61,181 nucleotides of DNA from GYS-P2D sp964414425 (GCA_964414425.1 CAYPWL010000021.1:1-61181); one strand, 5' to 3'; shown: positions 34,594 through 44,156, counted from the first letter of the stretch. Numbers and translations: made by a program. Notes: generated from the letters alone by a model not told the origin.

Positions 34594-35076
34594 ATGACCA
34601 CTTTACAAGCCGGCGATAAAGCCCCCGCATTTGAATCTGTAAATGAGAACGGTGATCCAATATCTTTATCAGATTTCAGAGGATCCAAGCTTATTCTCTT
34701 TTTCTACCCTAAGGATGATTCACCTGGATGTACAAAAGAAGCTTGCAGTCTCCGAGATAATTATAGAGCATTAACTAAAGCTGGTTATATGATATTAGGA
34801 GTGAGTCCTGATAAATACACTAAGCACAAGAAGTTTATAGACAAATACGAGTTTCAATACTCTTTAGTCGCTGACCCTGAGAAAACGATCATCAATGATT
34901 ATGCATGTTGGGGGCCCAAAAAGTTTATGGGTCGAGAGGTAACTGGCGTATACCGAACCACTTTCTTGATTAATGAAGAAGGAATAATTGATCATATTTT
35001 TAAGAAAGTAAAAACGAAGGATCACGCACAACAGATACTTGAGCAAGTGCAGCAATTAGCTGTAGCTCAATCGTAA
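34594..35076 (+). CDS. bcp: Peroxiredoxin, Bcp/PrxQ type
   Basis: A 160-residue atypical 2-Cys peroxiredoxin. The site FYPKDDSPGCTKEACSLRD has the peroxidatic C46 and the resolving C51 five residues later, the PrxQ/Bcp arrangement. It reduces hydrogen and organic peroxides with thioredoxin in the cytoplasm; there is no signal peptide. Later motifs GVSPDKYTKHKKF and GVYRTTFLINEEG fit the family. The gene is monocistronic and its 3' end overlaps hemW by 10 bases on the other strand. Confidence 0.95.
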   Translation: MTTLQAGDKAPAFESVNENGDPISLSDFRGSKLILFFYPKDDSPGCTKEACSLRDNYRALTKAGYMILGVSPDKYTKHKKFIDKYEFQYSLVADPEKTIINDYACWGPKKFMGREVTGVYRTTFLINEEGIIDHIFKKVKTKDHAQQILEQVQQLAVAQS

Positions 35077-36197
35077 AACAATTGCTCGCTGATATGATCA
35101 GCCAAGTACCAGTTGTTGGTACTGAGTCTATAATGACCATCTATCTCCAGCAATAAGTCTTGTTTAATTAATTTTTCAGCTTGCTCTGTGAAGTGTAGAG
35201 ATATATGATCTTCATACGTAGTCATGATGTCATATATCTTTACCCCTTTTGCCTGTCTTAAGCCAAGCATAATAGCTTCATTATATAGATTGGGAGGGCT
35301 CAACAACTCATGTTCTTTCTTCAGGTTATCCCCCTGCTCGACATCCCTGAGATACTTCTGATTGTTACTCGGATTCCAGGATCTCTTTGACCCATCAAAA
35401 GAATGTGCTCCAGGGCCAAAGCCCAAATACTTCTTATGATCCCAGTAGGCACTATTATGCTTAGATCTACTCCCAGGCAAAGAGAAGTTAGATATTTCGT
35501 AGTGCTCATATCCTTGATCGATCAGGTATTCATGTGCCCTTATAAATTGATCAAACTGGAGGGTTTCCTCAAGTATCTTAATCTTCCCTTGTTTATCCCA
35601 TTTGTGAAAGGCCGTCTGCTCCTCAATAGTGAGGTTATAGCAAGAGATGTGATCAGGCTTGTAAGCCACAAGTTGCTCTAAATTATGCTGCCATTGAGAC
35701 GTATCACTATTAATCAATCCAAACATAAGATCTGTGCACAGCTGCTCTATACAAGCAAGTCTTACATTGTTGAGGGCTGTTCGTGCCTGAGCGATATCAT
35801 GCGCTCGATTCATAAATGATAGGTCATCATCTATAAATGACTGTATACCCACACTGAGGCGATTTATCCCATTTGACTTCAAGTTATGACAATAGTCAAG
35901 AGTTAGATCTTCAGGATTAGCTTCAAAGGTTGTTTCTACTTGGGTAGCTATGTTATACTGTTTATGAATCGTAGATAGTATACGACTGAGTTGATCTGAA
36001 CTTAATAAAGATGGCGTCCCGCCACCGAAATAGATAGATTCTATCGTGTCATCTCCAAGTTGGTCTGCCGATAGTTCTACTTCGGAGCAAATGGCATTGA
36101 TCATTCTATCGACGTAGGATAGATCTGTCGAAAAATGAAAATTGCAATAGTGACAAGCCTTCCTGCAAAATGGAATATGGAGATATAAGCCGGCCAT
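35067..36197 (-). CDS. hemW: Radical SAM heme chaperone HemW
   Basis: A 376-residue radical SAM protein. The cluster motif is C11-x3-C15-x2-C18 followed by N-F; HemN oxidases have Cys in place of that Phe, so this is the HemW type, which binds heme and delivers it rather than making protoporphyrinogen. YFGGGTPSLL and SVGIQSF are the expected SAM-binding and HemN-family segments. The start codon shares one base with the stop of the O-methyltransferase gene (TAATG), so the two are translationally coupled. Confidence 0.93.
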   Translation of the reverse strand: MAGLYLHIPFCRKACHYCNFHFSTDLSYVDRMINAICSEVELSADQLGDDTIESIYFGGGTPSLLSSDQLSRILSTIHKQYNIATQVETTFEANPEDLTLDYCHNLKSNGINRLSVGIQSFIDDDLSFMNRAHDIAQARTALNNVRLACIEQLCTDLMFGLINSDTSQWQHNLEQLVAYKPDHISCYNLTIEEQTAFHKWDKQGKIKILEETLQFDQFIRAHEYLIDQGYEHYEISNFSLPGSRSKHNSAYWDHKKYLGFGPGAHSFDGSKRSWNPSNNQKYLRDVEQGDNLKKEHELLSPPNLYNEAIMLGLRQAKGVKIYDIMTTYEDHISLHFTEQAEKLIKQDLLLEIDGHYRLSTNNWYLADHISEQLFYD

Positions 36198-36823
36198 TAC
36201 TTCACTCTTATGAGGGATAAACCATCACGATACGGCAGGACCACTACCTCGACTCGGTCATCAGCAGCTACTACAGCATTAAATTCATCTAAAGCTTTTG
36301 CTATGGTTGATTTATTTTCTCGTGCGACCTCACCCTTCCACAGTATATTGTCAGCTATGATTAACCCTCCTGGTCTCATCTTAGGAAGCAGTGTTTCATA
36401 GTAATTGAGATATTCTCGCTTAGCCGCGTCAATAAATAGTATGTCAATAGGTCCATCAATATTAGTGATTGCCTTCTTGGCAGATTCATTTATAAGTTCC
36501 ACCCTATCTGCAATCGTCCTAAGATTCTGTTGTATAAGATCTATGCGCAGGGGATCGTGCTCTATAGTTATAACCTTACCGTCAGCAGATAATCCTTCTG
36601 CCAAGCAGTATGTCCCATAGCCCGTAAACGTGCCAATCTCTACAATCAAGCTCGGTTGTATCAACTTAGAGAACAAGCTCAATAGACGTCCTTGGATATG
36701 ATCCGAAGCGTCAAAAGGTTTTACAGTTGCTAAGAAAGTAGTTTGAGCTATCTCGGCTAATGTGCCATGAGTAGAACTACATCTTTGCTCTGCATAATAT
36801 CTCAATTTGGGTTCCTCTACCAT
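36197..36823 (-). CDS. SAM-dependent O-methyltransferase, class I (family 3)
   Basis: A Rossmann-fold methyltransferase of 208 residues when started at the ATG at 36823. That start gives MVEEPKLRYYAEQ, which lines up with the usual opening of the family; the longer frame from a GTG at 36913 would add 30 unconserved residues and run through a hairpin. SAM-binding motifs are VEIGTFTGYG and ITIEHDP, metal-site IDAAKREYLNYYE and DNILWKG, all of the catechol/caffeoyl-CoA O-methyltransferase group. The substrate is unknown. It is cotranscribed with hemW. Confidence 0.88.
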   Translation of the reverse strand: MVEEPKLRYYAEQRCSSTHGTLAEIAQTTFLATVKPFDASDHIQGRLLSLFSKLIQPSLIVEIGTFTGYGTYCLAEGLSADGKVITIEHDPLRIDLIQQNLRTIADRVELINESAKKAITNIDGPIDILFIDAAKREYLNYYETLLPKMRPGGLIIADNILWKGEVARENKSTIAKALDEFNAVVAADDRVEVVVLPYRDGLSLIRVK

Positions 36824-36900
36824 GTAGCTATTTAACTGCTTTCGGCACGAATATTGAAGTTTAGTTGGTAATAATTGGTTTTTTTGGGGTAATAAATTTG

Positions 36901-36936
36901 ATCCTGCTTCCACAACTTAGAAGCAGGATTTTTTTA
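36901..36936 (+). terminator. Terminator-like hairpin in the divergent region before the TetR gene
   Basis: Arms ATCCTGCTT (36901-36909) and AAGCAGGAT (36921-36929) form a 9-base stem, followed on the plus strand by seven T. The flanking genes diverge, so no known gene ends here. It could stop an antisense transcript or act as an attenuator in the leader of the TetR gene, whose ATG is 29 bases further on. Confidence 0.6.
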
Positions 36937-36965
36937 TTCTAAGACGCTGATCGTAACTTACCGCG

Positions 36966-37616
36966 ATGGACATAGCTAAAAAGCAGAAAAAGGAACAAAA
37001 TATAATCGTAGCTGCGGAACGTGTATTCGCAAGTTCTGGATTTCATAATGCTAAGATTGATGACATTGCACAGGAAGCCAGTATCACCAAGGTTACCCTC
37101 TATAGCTATTTTCAAAGTAAAGAAAATCTATATCTCGCCGTGATCTACAAGGGATTTCAGGCTCTAACGGAGATATTTTATAGTGTGATTAATGATCATC
37201 GCGAGCAACCAGGTTTTGACTCCACCATGGCGATATTTAATAGCTTCTATGAATTTTGCGAAAACAATTATTTGTACTCTGAGGCTATGCTGGATTATTT
37301 TTCGATGATCAGAAATGATAATAGATCCGAAGATCAAAAGCTCACTGATAGCATCTTTTTTCGCAAGCTTCAAGATATCCAAAACATACCGCTCAAACTC
37401 ACTGCCCAAGAAATCCACCGTGGCAAGAGTGATGGGTCCATTACAGCTAACATAGACCCGATGCTCATAACTATACAAGGATGGACTATGGTAGTAGGGT
37501 ATATCAAGCTCCTGACTGCCTCAGGATCCAAAGGGTCAACCTTGATGAGCGTTAATCTCACCTCACTCAAGAGTCTAAGCCTAAACTTAGCTTCAACTTC
37601 TTTACGACCTAATTAG
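36966..37616 (+). CDS. TetR-family transcriptional regulator
   Basis: A 216-residue regulator. The N-terminal helix-turn-helix is at about 10-57: IIVAAERVFASSGFHNAKIDDIAQEA and TKVTLYSYFQSKENLYLAV, the usual TetR sequence. The C-terminal ligand-binding part is helical. It lies 117 bases before an acyl-CoA dehydrogenase and an SCP2 gene on the same strand, so it may sense acyl-CoA and repress fatty-acid breakdown, in the manner of FadR/PsrA-type TetR proteins; this is inferred from position. No clear operator palindrome was found near its start. Confidence 0.9.
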   Translation: MDIAKKQKKEQNIIVAAERVFASSGFHNAKIDDIAQEASITKVTLYSYFQSKENLYLAVIYKGFQALTEIFYSVINDHREQPGFDSTMAIFNSFYEFCENNYLYSEAMLDYFSMIRNDNRSEDQKLTDSIFFRKLQDIQNIPLKLTAQEIHRGKSDGSITANIDPMLITIQGWTMVVGYIKLLTASGSKGSTLMSVNLTSLKSLSLNLASTSLRPN

Positions 37617-37733
37617 TTAAATACTCATTAACCGTCAATTTTTTGGCGTCAAGAGTACTCTTATTGGCGTGCATGACAATTGAGAATTCGGTAATTTAGA
37701 AATTATTGAAAAACAGCTAAAAATCTATAGCAC

Positions 37734-39551
37734 ATGTCGGATTATGTAAGCGTGAATCATCTCAAGTTTTTACTCGATGAAGTACACAATATCGAAGAAG
37801 TATTACAATTAGAGCGGTTTTCAGATTATGACACTGAGGGCATACATATGCTCCTAAACTCAACGAAACAGCTATCTGACAAAGAGCTCTACCCATATTT
37901 TACCGAGATGGATAGAGTCGGCGCCACATATGACAATGGTACCATAACATGCCATCCGCAGATCAGGAATGTCATGAGGATGTACGGCGAAAATGGATTC
38001 ATCTGTCCTCATTTTGATTACGAGGAAGGGGGCTCTCAGATGCCGCATATGGCCAGCTTAGCGGTGGGATTTATCAGCACCTCTGCCAATAACACTGCAG
38101 TCGGATATCCTGGTCTAACTGCAGGTGCTGCAGGACTCATCCGATCATTTGCCTCGAAAGAGTTATTCGATATATATGTGCCTAAGATGATGTCTGGTGA
38201 ATGGGGTGGCACGATGGCACTAACCGAGCCTCAATCTGGAAGTTCACTTTCGGATATAGTTACCTCAGCAAAGCCAAATGATGATGGTTCATATGCTATT
38301 GAGGGTCACAAAATATTCATCTCAGCAGGAGATCATCAGTGCTGTGATAACATCATACACTTAGTATTGGCTCGTATGGAAGGTGCCCCAGCTGGCACAA
38401 AAGGTATTTCATTATTTATAGTCCCTAAGTATCTACCTACTGGAGATGGCTTACAAGACAACGATGTCTTCACAGCCGGAGAGTTTGACAAAATGGGCCA
38501 GAAAGGATATGTTACAACTCACCTCGTATTTGGTGATAATAAAGGTTGTAAAGGATTTCTCGTCGGGGAGGCCAATAGAGGTCTGAAATATATGTTTCAG
38601 ATGATGAATGGAGCACGACTCGAAGTGGGACTTACTGCCGCAGCCATTGCTTCTGCAGCGTATCATAGCTCTCTTCAGTATGCCAAAGAGCGTCCTCAAG
38701 GACGTAAGCTTGATGGATCTGGGGGTAAAAACATGAACGCTGGACAGACATTAATCATCAATCATCCTGATGTAAGACGAATGCTGATGCTACAAAAATC
38801 TGTAGTAGAGGGCTGTGCAAGCTTATTAATACTCTGCGGCAAGTATCTTGATATGTCACATTATGCTACAAACGAAGCAGAAAGAGAGAAGTATCACGAT
38901 TTGCTGGAGCTATTGACGCCTATAGCGAAAACATATCCATCAGAGATGGGTCGAGTATCGACCTCTAATGGTATGCAAGTATTAGGCGGATATGGATTTA
39001 CTACTGACTTCCCATTAGAGCAACTATACCGCGATATACGGATCACAGCTATCTATGAAGGCACTACGGGTATCCAGTCCCTTGATCTATTAGGGCGTAA
39101 AGTACTGATGAAAAATGGGGCCGCTCTGATGAGCCTGATGCAAGAAATCAACAATGATATTGCACTGGCAGAGACCTATGAAGACTTGAGACCTCATGCT
39201 GATAAATTGAAAGGATCTCTTGCCAATGTCCAGAAGGTATTACAGCATCTGACTCCATTTGCCATGAAAGGCAATTTTGAGCGCTTCTTAGCTGATGCGA
39301 CGATATTCATGGAGATGACAAGCACGGTGATCATAGCGTGGCAGTGGATCACCATGGCCGCAAATGCAAAACAGGCTTTGGTCACGGGGCAGATGGCACA
39401 ATCACAAAACTTCTATGATGCGCAGATTCACACTATGAAGTTTTATTTCAAGTATGAATTGCCGAAGATCAATGGTCATATTGAAACTTTATTGTCTGAT
39501 GAGGTTTTAACAATAGTGGAAGAAGAAAAAGCAGTTGAAGCCTTTTCTTAA
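37734..39551 (+). CDS. Acyl-CoA dehydrogenase
   Basis: A 605-residue flavoprotein of the acyl-CoA dehydrogenase family. The N-terminal domain has a YGENGFICPHFDYEEGGSQ segment, the middle domain has MALTEPQSGSSLSDI and EGHKIFISAGDH, and the C-terminal domain has NGMQVLGGYGFTTDFPLEQLYRDIRI with YEGTTGIQ, where the Glu is the catalytic base position. The extra 150 C-terminal residues form the acyl-CoA dehydrogenase C-terminal helical domain of the long FadE5-like enzymes. It starts beta-oxidation by making a trans-2-enoyl-CoA; chain length is unknown. The SCP2 gene follows after 36 bases. Confidence 0.93.
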   Translation: MSDYVSVNHLKFLLDEVHNIEEVLQLERFSDYDTEGIHMLLNSTKQLSDKELYPYFTEMDRVGATYDNGTITCHPQIRNVMRMYGENGFICPHFDYEEGGSQMPHMASLAVGFISTSANNTAVGYPGLTAGAAGLIRSFASKELFDIYVPKMMSGEWGGTMALTEPQSGSSLSDIVTSAKPNDDGSYAIEGHKIFISAGDHQCCDNIIHLVLARMEGAPAGTKGISLFIVPKYLPTGDGLQDNDVFTAGEFDKMGQKGYVTTHLVFGDNKGCKGFLVGEANRGLKYMFQMMNGARLEVGLTAAAIASAAYHSSLQYAKERPQGRKLDGSGGKNMNAGQTLIINHPDVRRMLMLQKSVVEGCASLLILCGKYLDMSHYATNEAEREKYHDLLELLTPIAKTYPSEMGRVSTSNGMQVLGGYGFTTDFPLEQLYRDIRITAIYEGTTGIQSLDLLGRKVLMKNGAALMSLMQEINNDIALAETYEDLRPHADKLKGSLANVQKVLQHLTPFAMKGNFERFLADATIFMEMTSTVIIAWQWITMAANAKQALVTGQMAQSQNFYDAQIHTMKFYFKYELPKINGHIETLLSDEVLTIVEEEKAVEAFS

Positions 39552-39587
39552 ATATAAATTACAATTACATACTTAAAAAATTCAGAA

Positions 39588-39884
39588 ATGGATACTACTG
39601 CTTTATTAGCGCAATTGAATGAACAAGCACAGAAAACTGATCCAATAGGAGCTACAATTAAATTTGAAGTTGACGATCATATTGTCTTTATCGATGGTAC
39701 TGGCGACTCCAATGTTGTTAGCCAAGAAAATGGAGATGCAGATTGTACGATTACCACAAGTGCTGACACATTAGCGCAACTCAAGAATGGTGACCTCAAT
39801 CCTATGATGGCCGTGATGGGAGGTAAGATTAAAATTAAAGGTGATATGGGATTGGCAATGAAGCTCCAGTCTCTATTGAGCTAA
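39588..39884 (+). CDS. SCP2 sterol-carrier domain protein
   Basis: A 98-residue single-domain protein of the SCP2 fold, with IGATIKFEVDDHIVFIDGTGDSN, DADCTITTSADTLAQLKNGDLNPMMAVMGGKIKIKGDMGLAMKLQSLL. SCP2 domains bind fatty acyl-CoA or sterols in a hydrophobic tunnel. Here it presumably carries the substrate or product of the acyl-CoA dehydrogenase encoded directly upstream. There is no signal peptide. A terminator follows. Confidence 0.92.
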   Translation: MDTTALLAQLNEQAQKTDPIGATIKFEVDDHIVFIDGTGDSNVVSQENGDADCTITTSADTLAQLKNGDLNPMMAVMGGKIKIKGDMGLAMKLQSLLS

Positions 39885-39916
39885 GAAGACACACTCCTAA
39901 TAGAGTACATGATATG

Positions 39917-39948
39917 AAGGAATCTTTTGAAAGAAGGATTCCTTTTTT
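39917..39948 (+). terminator. Terminator of the acyl-CoA dehydrogenase/SCP2 operon
   Basis: Arms AAGGAATC (39917-39924) and GATTCCTT (39937-39944) with a 12-base loop, followed by a run of six T, 33 bases after the SCP2 stop. Confidence 0.82.
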
Positions 39949-40252
39949 AGTTAGCGCAGTAAAAATGATTCAATAATTGAGTTGCTTCGATTTTCTCATC
40001 ATTGAAGATGAAATGACCCGTAGAGAATTTAGAAAACTCTGCTTTTAACTGTGCTGTCGTCCCACTGATTATCAACTCCGGTTTATGGAGTACTAACTTA
40101 GTGAAGAGCTTTTCGATTTCGTTATTGATATCACCGGTCTCATATCCATGTTGCTCAGCCAGAGCTTCGAATAACCAACTATAGTTATCACTATAAAATT
40201 GATCCCAATAGAGCAAACTCTGACCTAATGTTTCTACAGGTTGGTGGCGCAT
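39947..40252 (-). CDS. Hypothetical protein
   Basis: I do not recognise this 101-residue soluble protein. It has Trp/Tyr-rich helices at the start (YWDQFYSDNYSWLFEALAEQHG), an amphipathic helix (INNEIEKLFTKLVLHK) and a beta-like C-terminus (STGHFIFNDEKIEATQLLNHFY). Composition and even codon use look like a real gene, and no better frame exists on the other strand. It stands alone between the SCP2 terminator and alanine dehydrogenase. Confidence 0.5.
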   Translation of the reverse strand: MRHQPVETLGQSLLYWDQFYSDNYSWLFEALAEQHGYETGDINNEIEKLFTKLVLHKPELIISGTTAQLKAEFSKFSTGHFIFNDEKIEATQLLNHFYCAN

Positions 40253-40385
40253 GATAAGAGCTTTTGCGTTTCTAGATAACTAACTTAACGCTGCCTTAAA
40301 ATGTTTCGAACAATACGTTATCGTTAGGTTAACACTGTTATGAATCAAAAACCCTACCAATCCACCAGTGGCTTCTATTGATAAC

Positions 40386-41612
40386 TTATTGAGATGAGGT
40401 GAGCAAGAGCTCGAGAGCCGTATATTTTAGCTCAAAGTGATTAGCCAGATATTGATTAGTAATATGTCCATCATATACATAAATACCTCGCAGGAGCCCT
40501 TGATTGCCGTACAGTAAGTCAACCAACCTCGTCGAAGAGGCAAGCCCTAAGATAGCCGGTGTTATCACGTTACTGATAGCCAGAGAACTGGTTCTCGGCA
40601 CTTTAGATGCCATGTTAGGCACGCAGTAGTGGATCACCCCATGCTTAACAAAAGTCGACTTCTTATGAGTCGTCATCTCTGATGTCTCTATGCAGCCACC
40701 TTGATCTATACTCACATCGATAATAATAGACCCCTCCTTCATATTAGAGACCATCTCCTCGCTGACTAATACTGGAGCTCTGCCCTTCTTACCATGCATA
40801 GCACTGATTACGACATCAGCACTTGTCAGTTGATAGGCCAAGTATTGAGGATTTATAGAAGAGGTATGTAGTTGACGCCCTATCTTATCTTGTAGTCTTA
40901 TAATCTTGTCAATATCATTGTCAAATATCCGTACTGACGCACCAAGGGCTAAGGCCGTTTGAGTAGCATGCTGTCCTACAACCCCTGCACCCAAGATGAG
41001 TACTTTAGCTGGAGGCACACCAGACACGCCTCCTAACAGTACCCCTCTACCACCTGAGTGGATACTCAACAACTCAGAAGCCGTCTGTATCGCTATACGC
41101 CCAGCAATCTCACCCATAATCCTAAGGACGGGGAAGCTCCCATCCTGATTTTGCAGATAATCAAAGGCTAGCGCTATAACATATTTTTCCTTTAGCTTCT
41201 CCAGATACTCCTTAGTGATTAAGGGAAGCGGCAGCATGGTGAATACGATCTGTCCAGCGCTCAATTGATTGATCTCATCTACACTCAGCGGTGACGACTT
41301 GATGATGATTTCACACTTGAAGACCTCAGCTTTGGATTTAGTGACCTTCGCACCAGCGGCTGCATAATCATCATCTGAGTACCGAGCTTTTTCTCCTGAG
41401 CCCGACTCCACGACTATGCTATGACCGTACCCAGCAATAGTTCTTATCGAATTAGGCACCAGCGCAACTCGATTCTCCTGGATAAAATCTTCTTTAAGAA
41501 CACCTATTAAGACGCCCTCATTGCTCCCGGCGACTTCGAGCGTCTCCACCTGTGTCTCATACTGTCCTTGGGTGAAAAATGTACCGAATTTATACTTCTC
41601 TCCTCTGGGCAT
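40386..41612 (-). CDS. ald: Alanine dehydrogenase
   Basis: A 408-residue NAD-dependent enzyme interconverting alanine with pyruvate and ammonia. It has the AlaDH/PNT N-terminal domain (GVLKEDFIQENRVALVPN, where the Arg contacts substrate) and the NAD domain with VLILGAGVVGQHATQTALALGA and an acidic FDND end that prefers NAD. C-terminal VSIDQGGCIETS and HYCVPNMASKVPRTSS are the family signature. It carries about 35 extra residues at the N-terminus compared with the Bacillus enzyme, as often in Bacteroidota. It starts one base after the tsaE stop. An alanine symporter lies 5 kb away. Confidence 0.92.
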   Translation of the reverse strand: MPRGEKYKFGTFFTQGQYETQVETLEVAGSNEGVLIGVLKEDFIQENRVALVPNSIRTIAGYGHSIVVESGSGEKARYSDDDYAAAGAKVTKSKAEVFKCEIIIKSSPLSVDEINQLSAGQIVFTMLPLPLITKEYLEKLKEKYVIALAFDYLQNQDGSFPVLRIMGEIAGRIAIQTASELLSIHSGGRGVLLGGVSGVPPAKVLILGAGVVGQHATQTALALGASVRIFDNDIDKIIRLQDKIGRQLHTSSINPQYLAYQLTSADVVISAMHGKKGRAPVLVSEEMVSNMKEGSIIIDVSIDQGGCIETSEMTTHKKSTFVKHGVIHYCVPNMASKVPRTSSLAISNVITPAILGLASSTRLVDLLYGNQGLLRGIYVYDGHITNQYLANHFELKYTALELLLTSSQ

Positions 41613-41613
41613 C

Positions 41614-42030
41614 TTAGCTTATTTTAACCGAACGGTAATGTTCATCAGTTATCGTTATCTCCATCAAAATACAGATATCTCCAATAATCGGGGATGCGAT
41701 ATTAGGCCATTCGATGATACATAGATCACCAGATGTAATATACTCCTCAAAACCTATATCCAACAACTCCTCAAATGTATCCAATCTGTACAGGTCCATA
41801 TGATAAATTGTACCTCGATCTGATCCATACTCGTTGACGATTGAGAAGGTTGGACTATTAACAAGTTCATCCGATCCCAATGCTTCCATCAATACCTTGA
41901 CGAAGGTAGTTTTGCCCGCCCCCAGATCTCCTTTTAAGGCTAAAACCGTTTTCTTTTCTGCGCCTATTTTCCGAATGACATCTGCCGCAACCGTAGCCCA
42001 ATCTTCCAATTTCTTTAAAACATACTCCAT
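41614..42030 (-). CDS. tsaE: tRNA t6A modification ATPase TsaE
   Basis: A 138-residue P-loop protein. It has LALKGDLGAGKTTFVKVL (Walker A), SPTFSIVNEY, IYHMDLYRLD and CIIEWPNIA, the characteristic TsaE (YjeE) motifs. TsaE works with TsaB and TsaD to put threonylcarbamoyl on A37 of ANN-decoding tRNAs, and is essential in many bacteria. The gene is divergent from gyrB and tightly coupled to ald with a one-base gap. Confidence 0.96.
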   Translation of the reverse strand: MEYVLKKLEDWATVAADVIRKIGAEKKTVLALKGDLGAGKTTFVKVLMEALGSDELVNSPTFSIVNEYGSDRGTIYHMDLYRLDTFEELLDIGFEEYITSGDLCIIEWPNIASPIIGDICILMEITITDEHYRSVKIS

Positions 42031-42184
42031 CCTTGCTCAACTAACTTTACAAATATCTAAATAGATCAGATGAAATACCTCAAACATCCTAAAAATGAAT
42101 GACTTACGTATTATCAAACCCCTCTTAATGGCTTAAGAATCCGTATATTCGCGACTCGTCAATCATGTGATAGAAACCATAAAA

Positions 42185-44134
42185 ATGGCAGAAAATAATA
42201 AGCAATATAGTGCTGACGACATTACGGCATTAGAAGGATTAGAAGCCGTAAGGAAAAGGCCCGGCATGTACATCGGGAGTACCGATACTAAAGGACTGCA
42301 TCACCTGGTGTGGGAGGTAGTAGATAACAGTATAGATGAACACTTAGCAGGTCACTGTAGCAGGATAGATGTGGTCATCCATGCTGATAACTCAATCAGC
42401 GTAACAGATGATGGTCGAGGTATACCTGTAGGCATGCATCAAAAATTGAAGAAGTCTGCTCTCGAAGTAGTGATGACTGTCCTCCACGCTGGTGGTAAGT
42501 TTGATAAGAATACTTATAAAGTTTCTGGGGGACTACACGGTGTGGGTGTATCCTGTGTAAATGCACTCTCCAGTTACCTTAGAGCCGAAGTACATAGAGA
42601 GGGCAAAGTCTGGATGCAAGAATATTCTGATGGTAAGCCTATCACTGAAGTAACAACGATCGGGGAGACTGATAAGAACGGTACAACCATCAAGTTCACT
42701 CCAGATGCTGAGATCTTTCAGGAGACTACAGAATACAAATATGATGTCCTTGCTACGAGAATGAAAGAGCTCTCTTACCTTAACTCTGGCCTCATACTCA
42801 CATTGACAGATGAGCGCGTAAAGGAAGAAGACGGATTCAAAACCGAGCGATTCTTTTCTGAAGGCGGACTGAAGGAATTTGTCAAGTATCTTGATCAAAA
42901 TAGACCGCCACTGATTAGTGAGCCGATACATGTCATAGGTTCAGAAGATAATGTGGAAGTAGAAGTAGCACTGCAGTATAACACTGGCTACAAAGAGAAC
43001 ATCTACTCATTCGTCAATAATATCAATACGAGAGAGGGTGGTACGCATGTCAATGGCTTCAGAAGAGCCGTGAATCGTGTTTTCACCCAATATGGTAAGG
43101 ACACCGGGATGTTTAACAAGCTCAAGTTTAGCATATCTGGCGAAGACTTTAGAGAAGGTCTTACTTCTGTAGTATCGGTTAAAGTTCCTGAGCCTCAGTT
43201 CAAAGGACAGACTAAAGGAGAATTAGGAAACTCAGAGGTCACAGGCATAGTATCACGTGCTGTAGGAGACGTATTGAAGTACTACCTCGAAGAAAATCCT
43301 AAACAAGCACGTAGAATTGTTGAGAAGGTAATCCTGGCGGCAACAGCTCGTCATGCAGCTCGCAAAGCTCGTGAGATGGTTCAGCGTAAAACGGTACTTA
43401 CAAGCGGCGGCTTACCCGGTAAACTATCTGATTGTAGCTCACGCAACCCAGAAGAGTGCGAAATATTCTTAGTGGAGGGTGATTCGGCAGGTGGAACAGC
43501 TAAGCAAGGTCGAGATAGAAACATCCAAGCCATATTGCCACTGAGAGGAAAGATCCTCAACGTAGAAAAAGCACTCGAGCACAAAATCTATGAAAATGAG
43601 GAGATCAAAAATATGTTTACCGCACTTGGGGTGAAAATTGAGGAGATTGATGGTGACCGTGAGCTCAATATTGAAAAACTGCGGTATCATAAGATCATCG
43701 TAATGTGTGATGCCGATGTTGACGGTAGCCACATCGTAACATTGATTCTAACCTTCTTCATGAGATACATGAAACCTCTCATCGAGAATGGTAACATTTA
43801 TATCGCCGCTCCTCCTCTCTACAGAGTAAGCAAAGGCAAGCAATTCAGGTATTGCTGGAGTGAAGATGAAAGAGGCGAGGCTATCAAAAACTATGCTGGT
43901 GAAGGCGGAGACGAAACTAAAGTAAAGACACAGCGCTATAAAGGATTAGGTGAGATGAATGCAGAGCAGCTCTGGGAAACCACAATGGATCCTACTACGA
44001 GAATGCTTAGGCAAGTAACTATCGATGACGCATTTATAGCAGATCAGGTATTCACCATGCTGATGGGTGATGAGGTGCCGCCACGTAGACAATTTATAGA
44101 AGAGAATGCTACATACGCCAATGTAGATATATAG
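42185..44134 (+). CDS. gyrB: DNA gyrase subunit B
   Basis: From the ATG at 42185 the protein has 649 residues; a GTG at 42167 would add six residues and is less likely. The ATPase domain starts LEGLEAVRKRPGMYIG, with DNSIDEHLAGHCSRI, DDGRGIPVG and GLHGVGVSCVNALS. The TOPRIM domain has EGDSAGGTAKQGRDRNIQAILPLRGKILNVEKA and DADVDGSHI for metal, ending with GDEVPPRRQFIEENA. The shape and lengths fit GyrB without the insertion seen in proteobacteria. ParE is the main alternative, but the QGRDRNIQAILPLRGKILNVEKA type sequence favours GyrB. Confidence 0.9.
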   Translation: MAENNKQYSADDITALEGLEAVRKRPGMYIGSTDTKGLHHLVWEVVDNSIDEHLAGHCSRIDVVIHADNSISVTDDGRGIPVGMHQKLKKSALEVVMTVLHAGGKFDKNTYKVSGGLHGVGVSCVNALSSYLRAEVHREGKVWMQEYSDGKPITEVTTIGETDKNGTTIKFTPDAEIFQETTEYKYDVLATRMKELSYLNSGLILTLTDERVKEEDGFKTERFFSEGGLKEFVKYLDQNRPPLISEPIHVIGSEDNVEVEVALQYNTGYKENIYSFVNNINTREGGTHVNGFRRAVNRVFTQYGKDTGMFNKLKFSISGEDFREGLTSVVSVKVPEPQFKGQTKGELGNSEVTGIVSRAVGDVLKYYLEENPKQARRIVEKVILAATARHAARKAREMVQRKTVLTSGGLPGKLSDCSSRNPEECEIFLVEGDSAGGTAKQGRDRNIQAILPLRGKILNVEKALEHKIYENEEIKNMFTALGVKIEEIDGDRELNIEKLRYHKIIVMCDADVDGSHIVTLILTFFMRYMKPLIENGNIYIAAPPLYRVSKGKQFRYCWSEDERGEAIKNYAGEGGDETKVKTQRYKGLGEMNAEQLWETTMDPTTRMLRQVTIDDAFIADQVFTMLMGDEVPPRRQFIEENATYANVDI

Positions 44135-44156
44135 GTAGCATATCAAATACAGCAAT

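Noticed and set aside
36893..36900. TAAATTTG as a promoter of the TetR gene
   Set aside because: It matches the -7 consensus, but a transcript would begin inside the following hairpin and no correctly spaced TTG was found.
36824..36913. Longer start (GTG at 36913) for the O-methyltransferase
   Set aside because: The added residues do not fit the family's opening, which lines up from the ATG at 36823, and the extension crosses a hairpin.
42185..44134. Topoisomerase IV subunit ParE instead of GyrB
   Set aside because: The TOPRIM and LPLRGK region reads like GyrB; the choice is likely but not certain without a tree.
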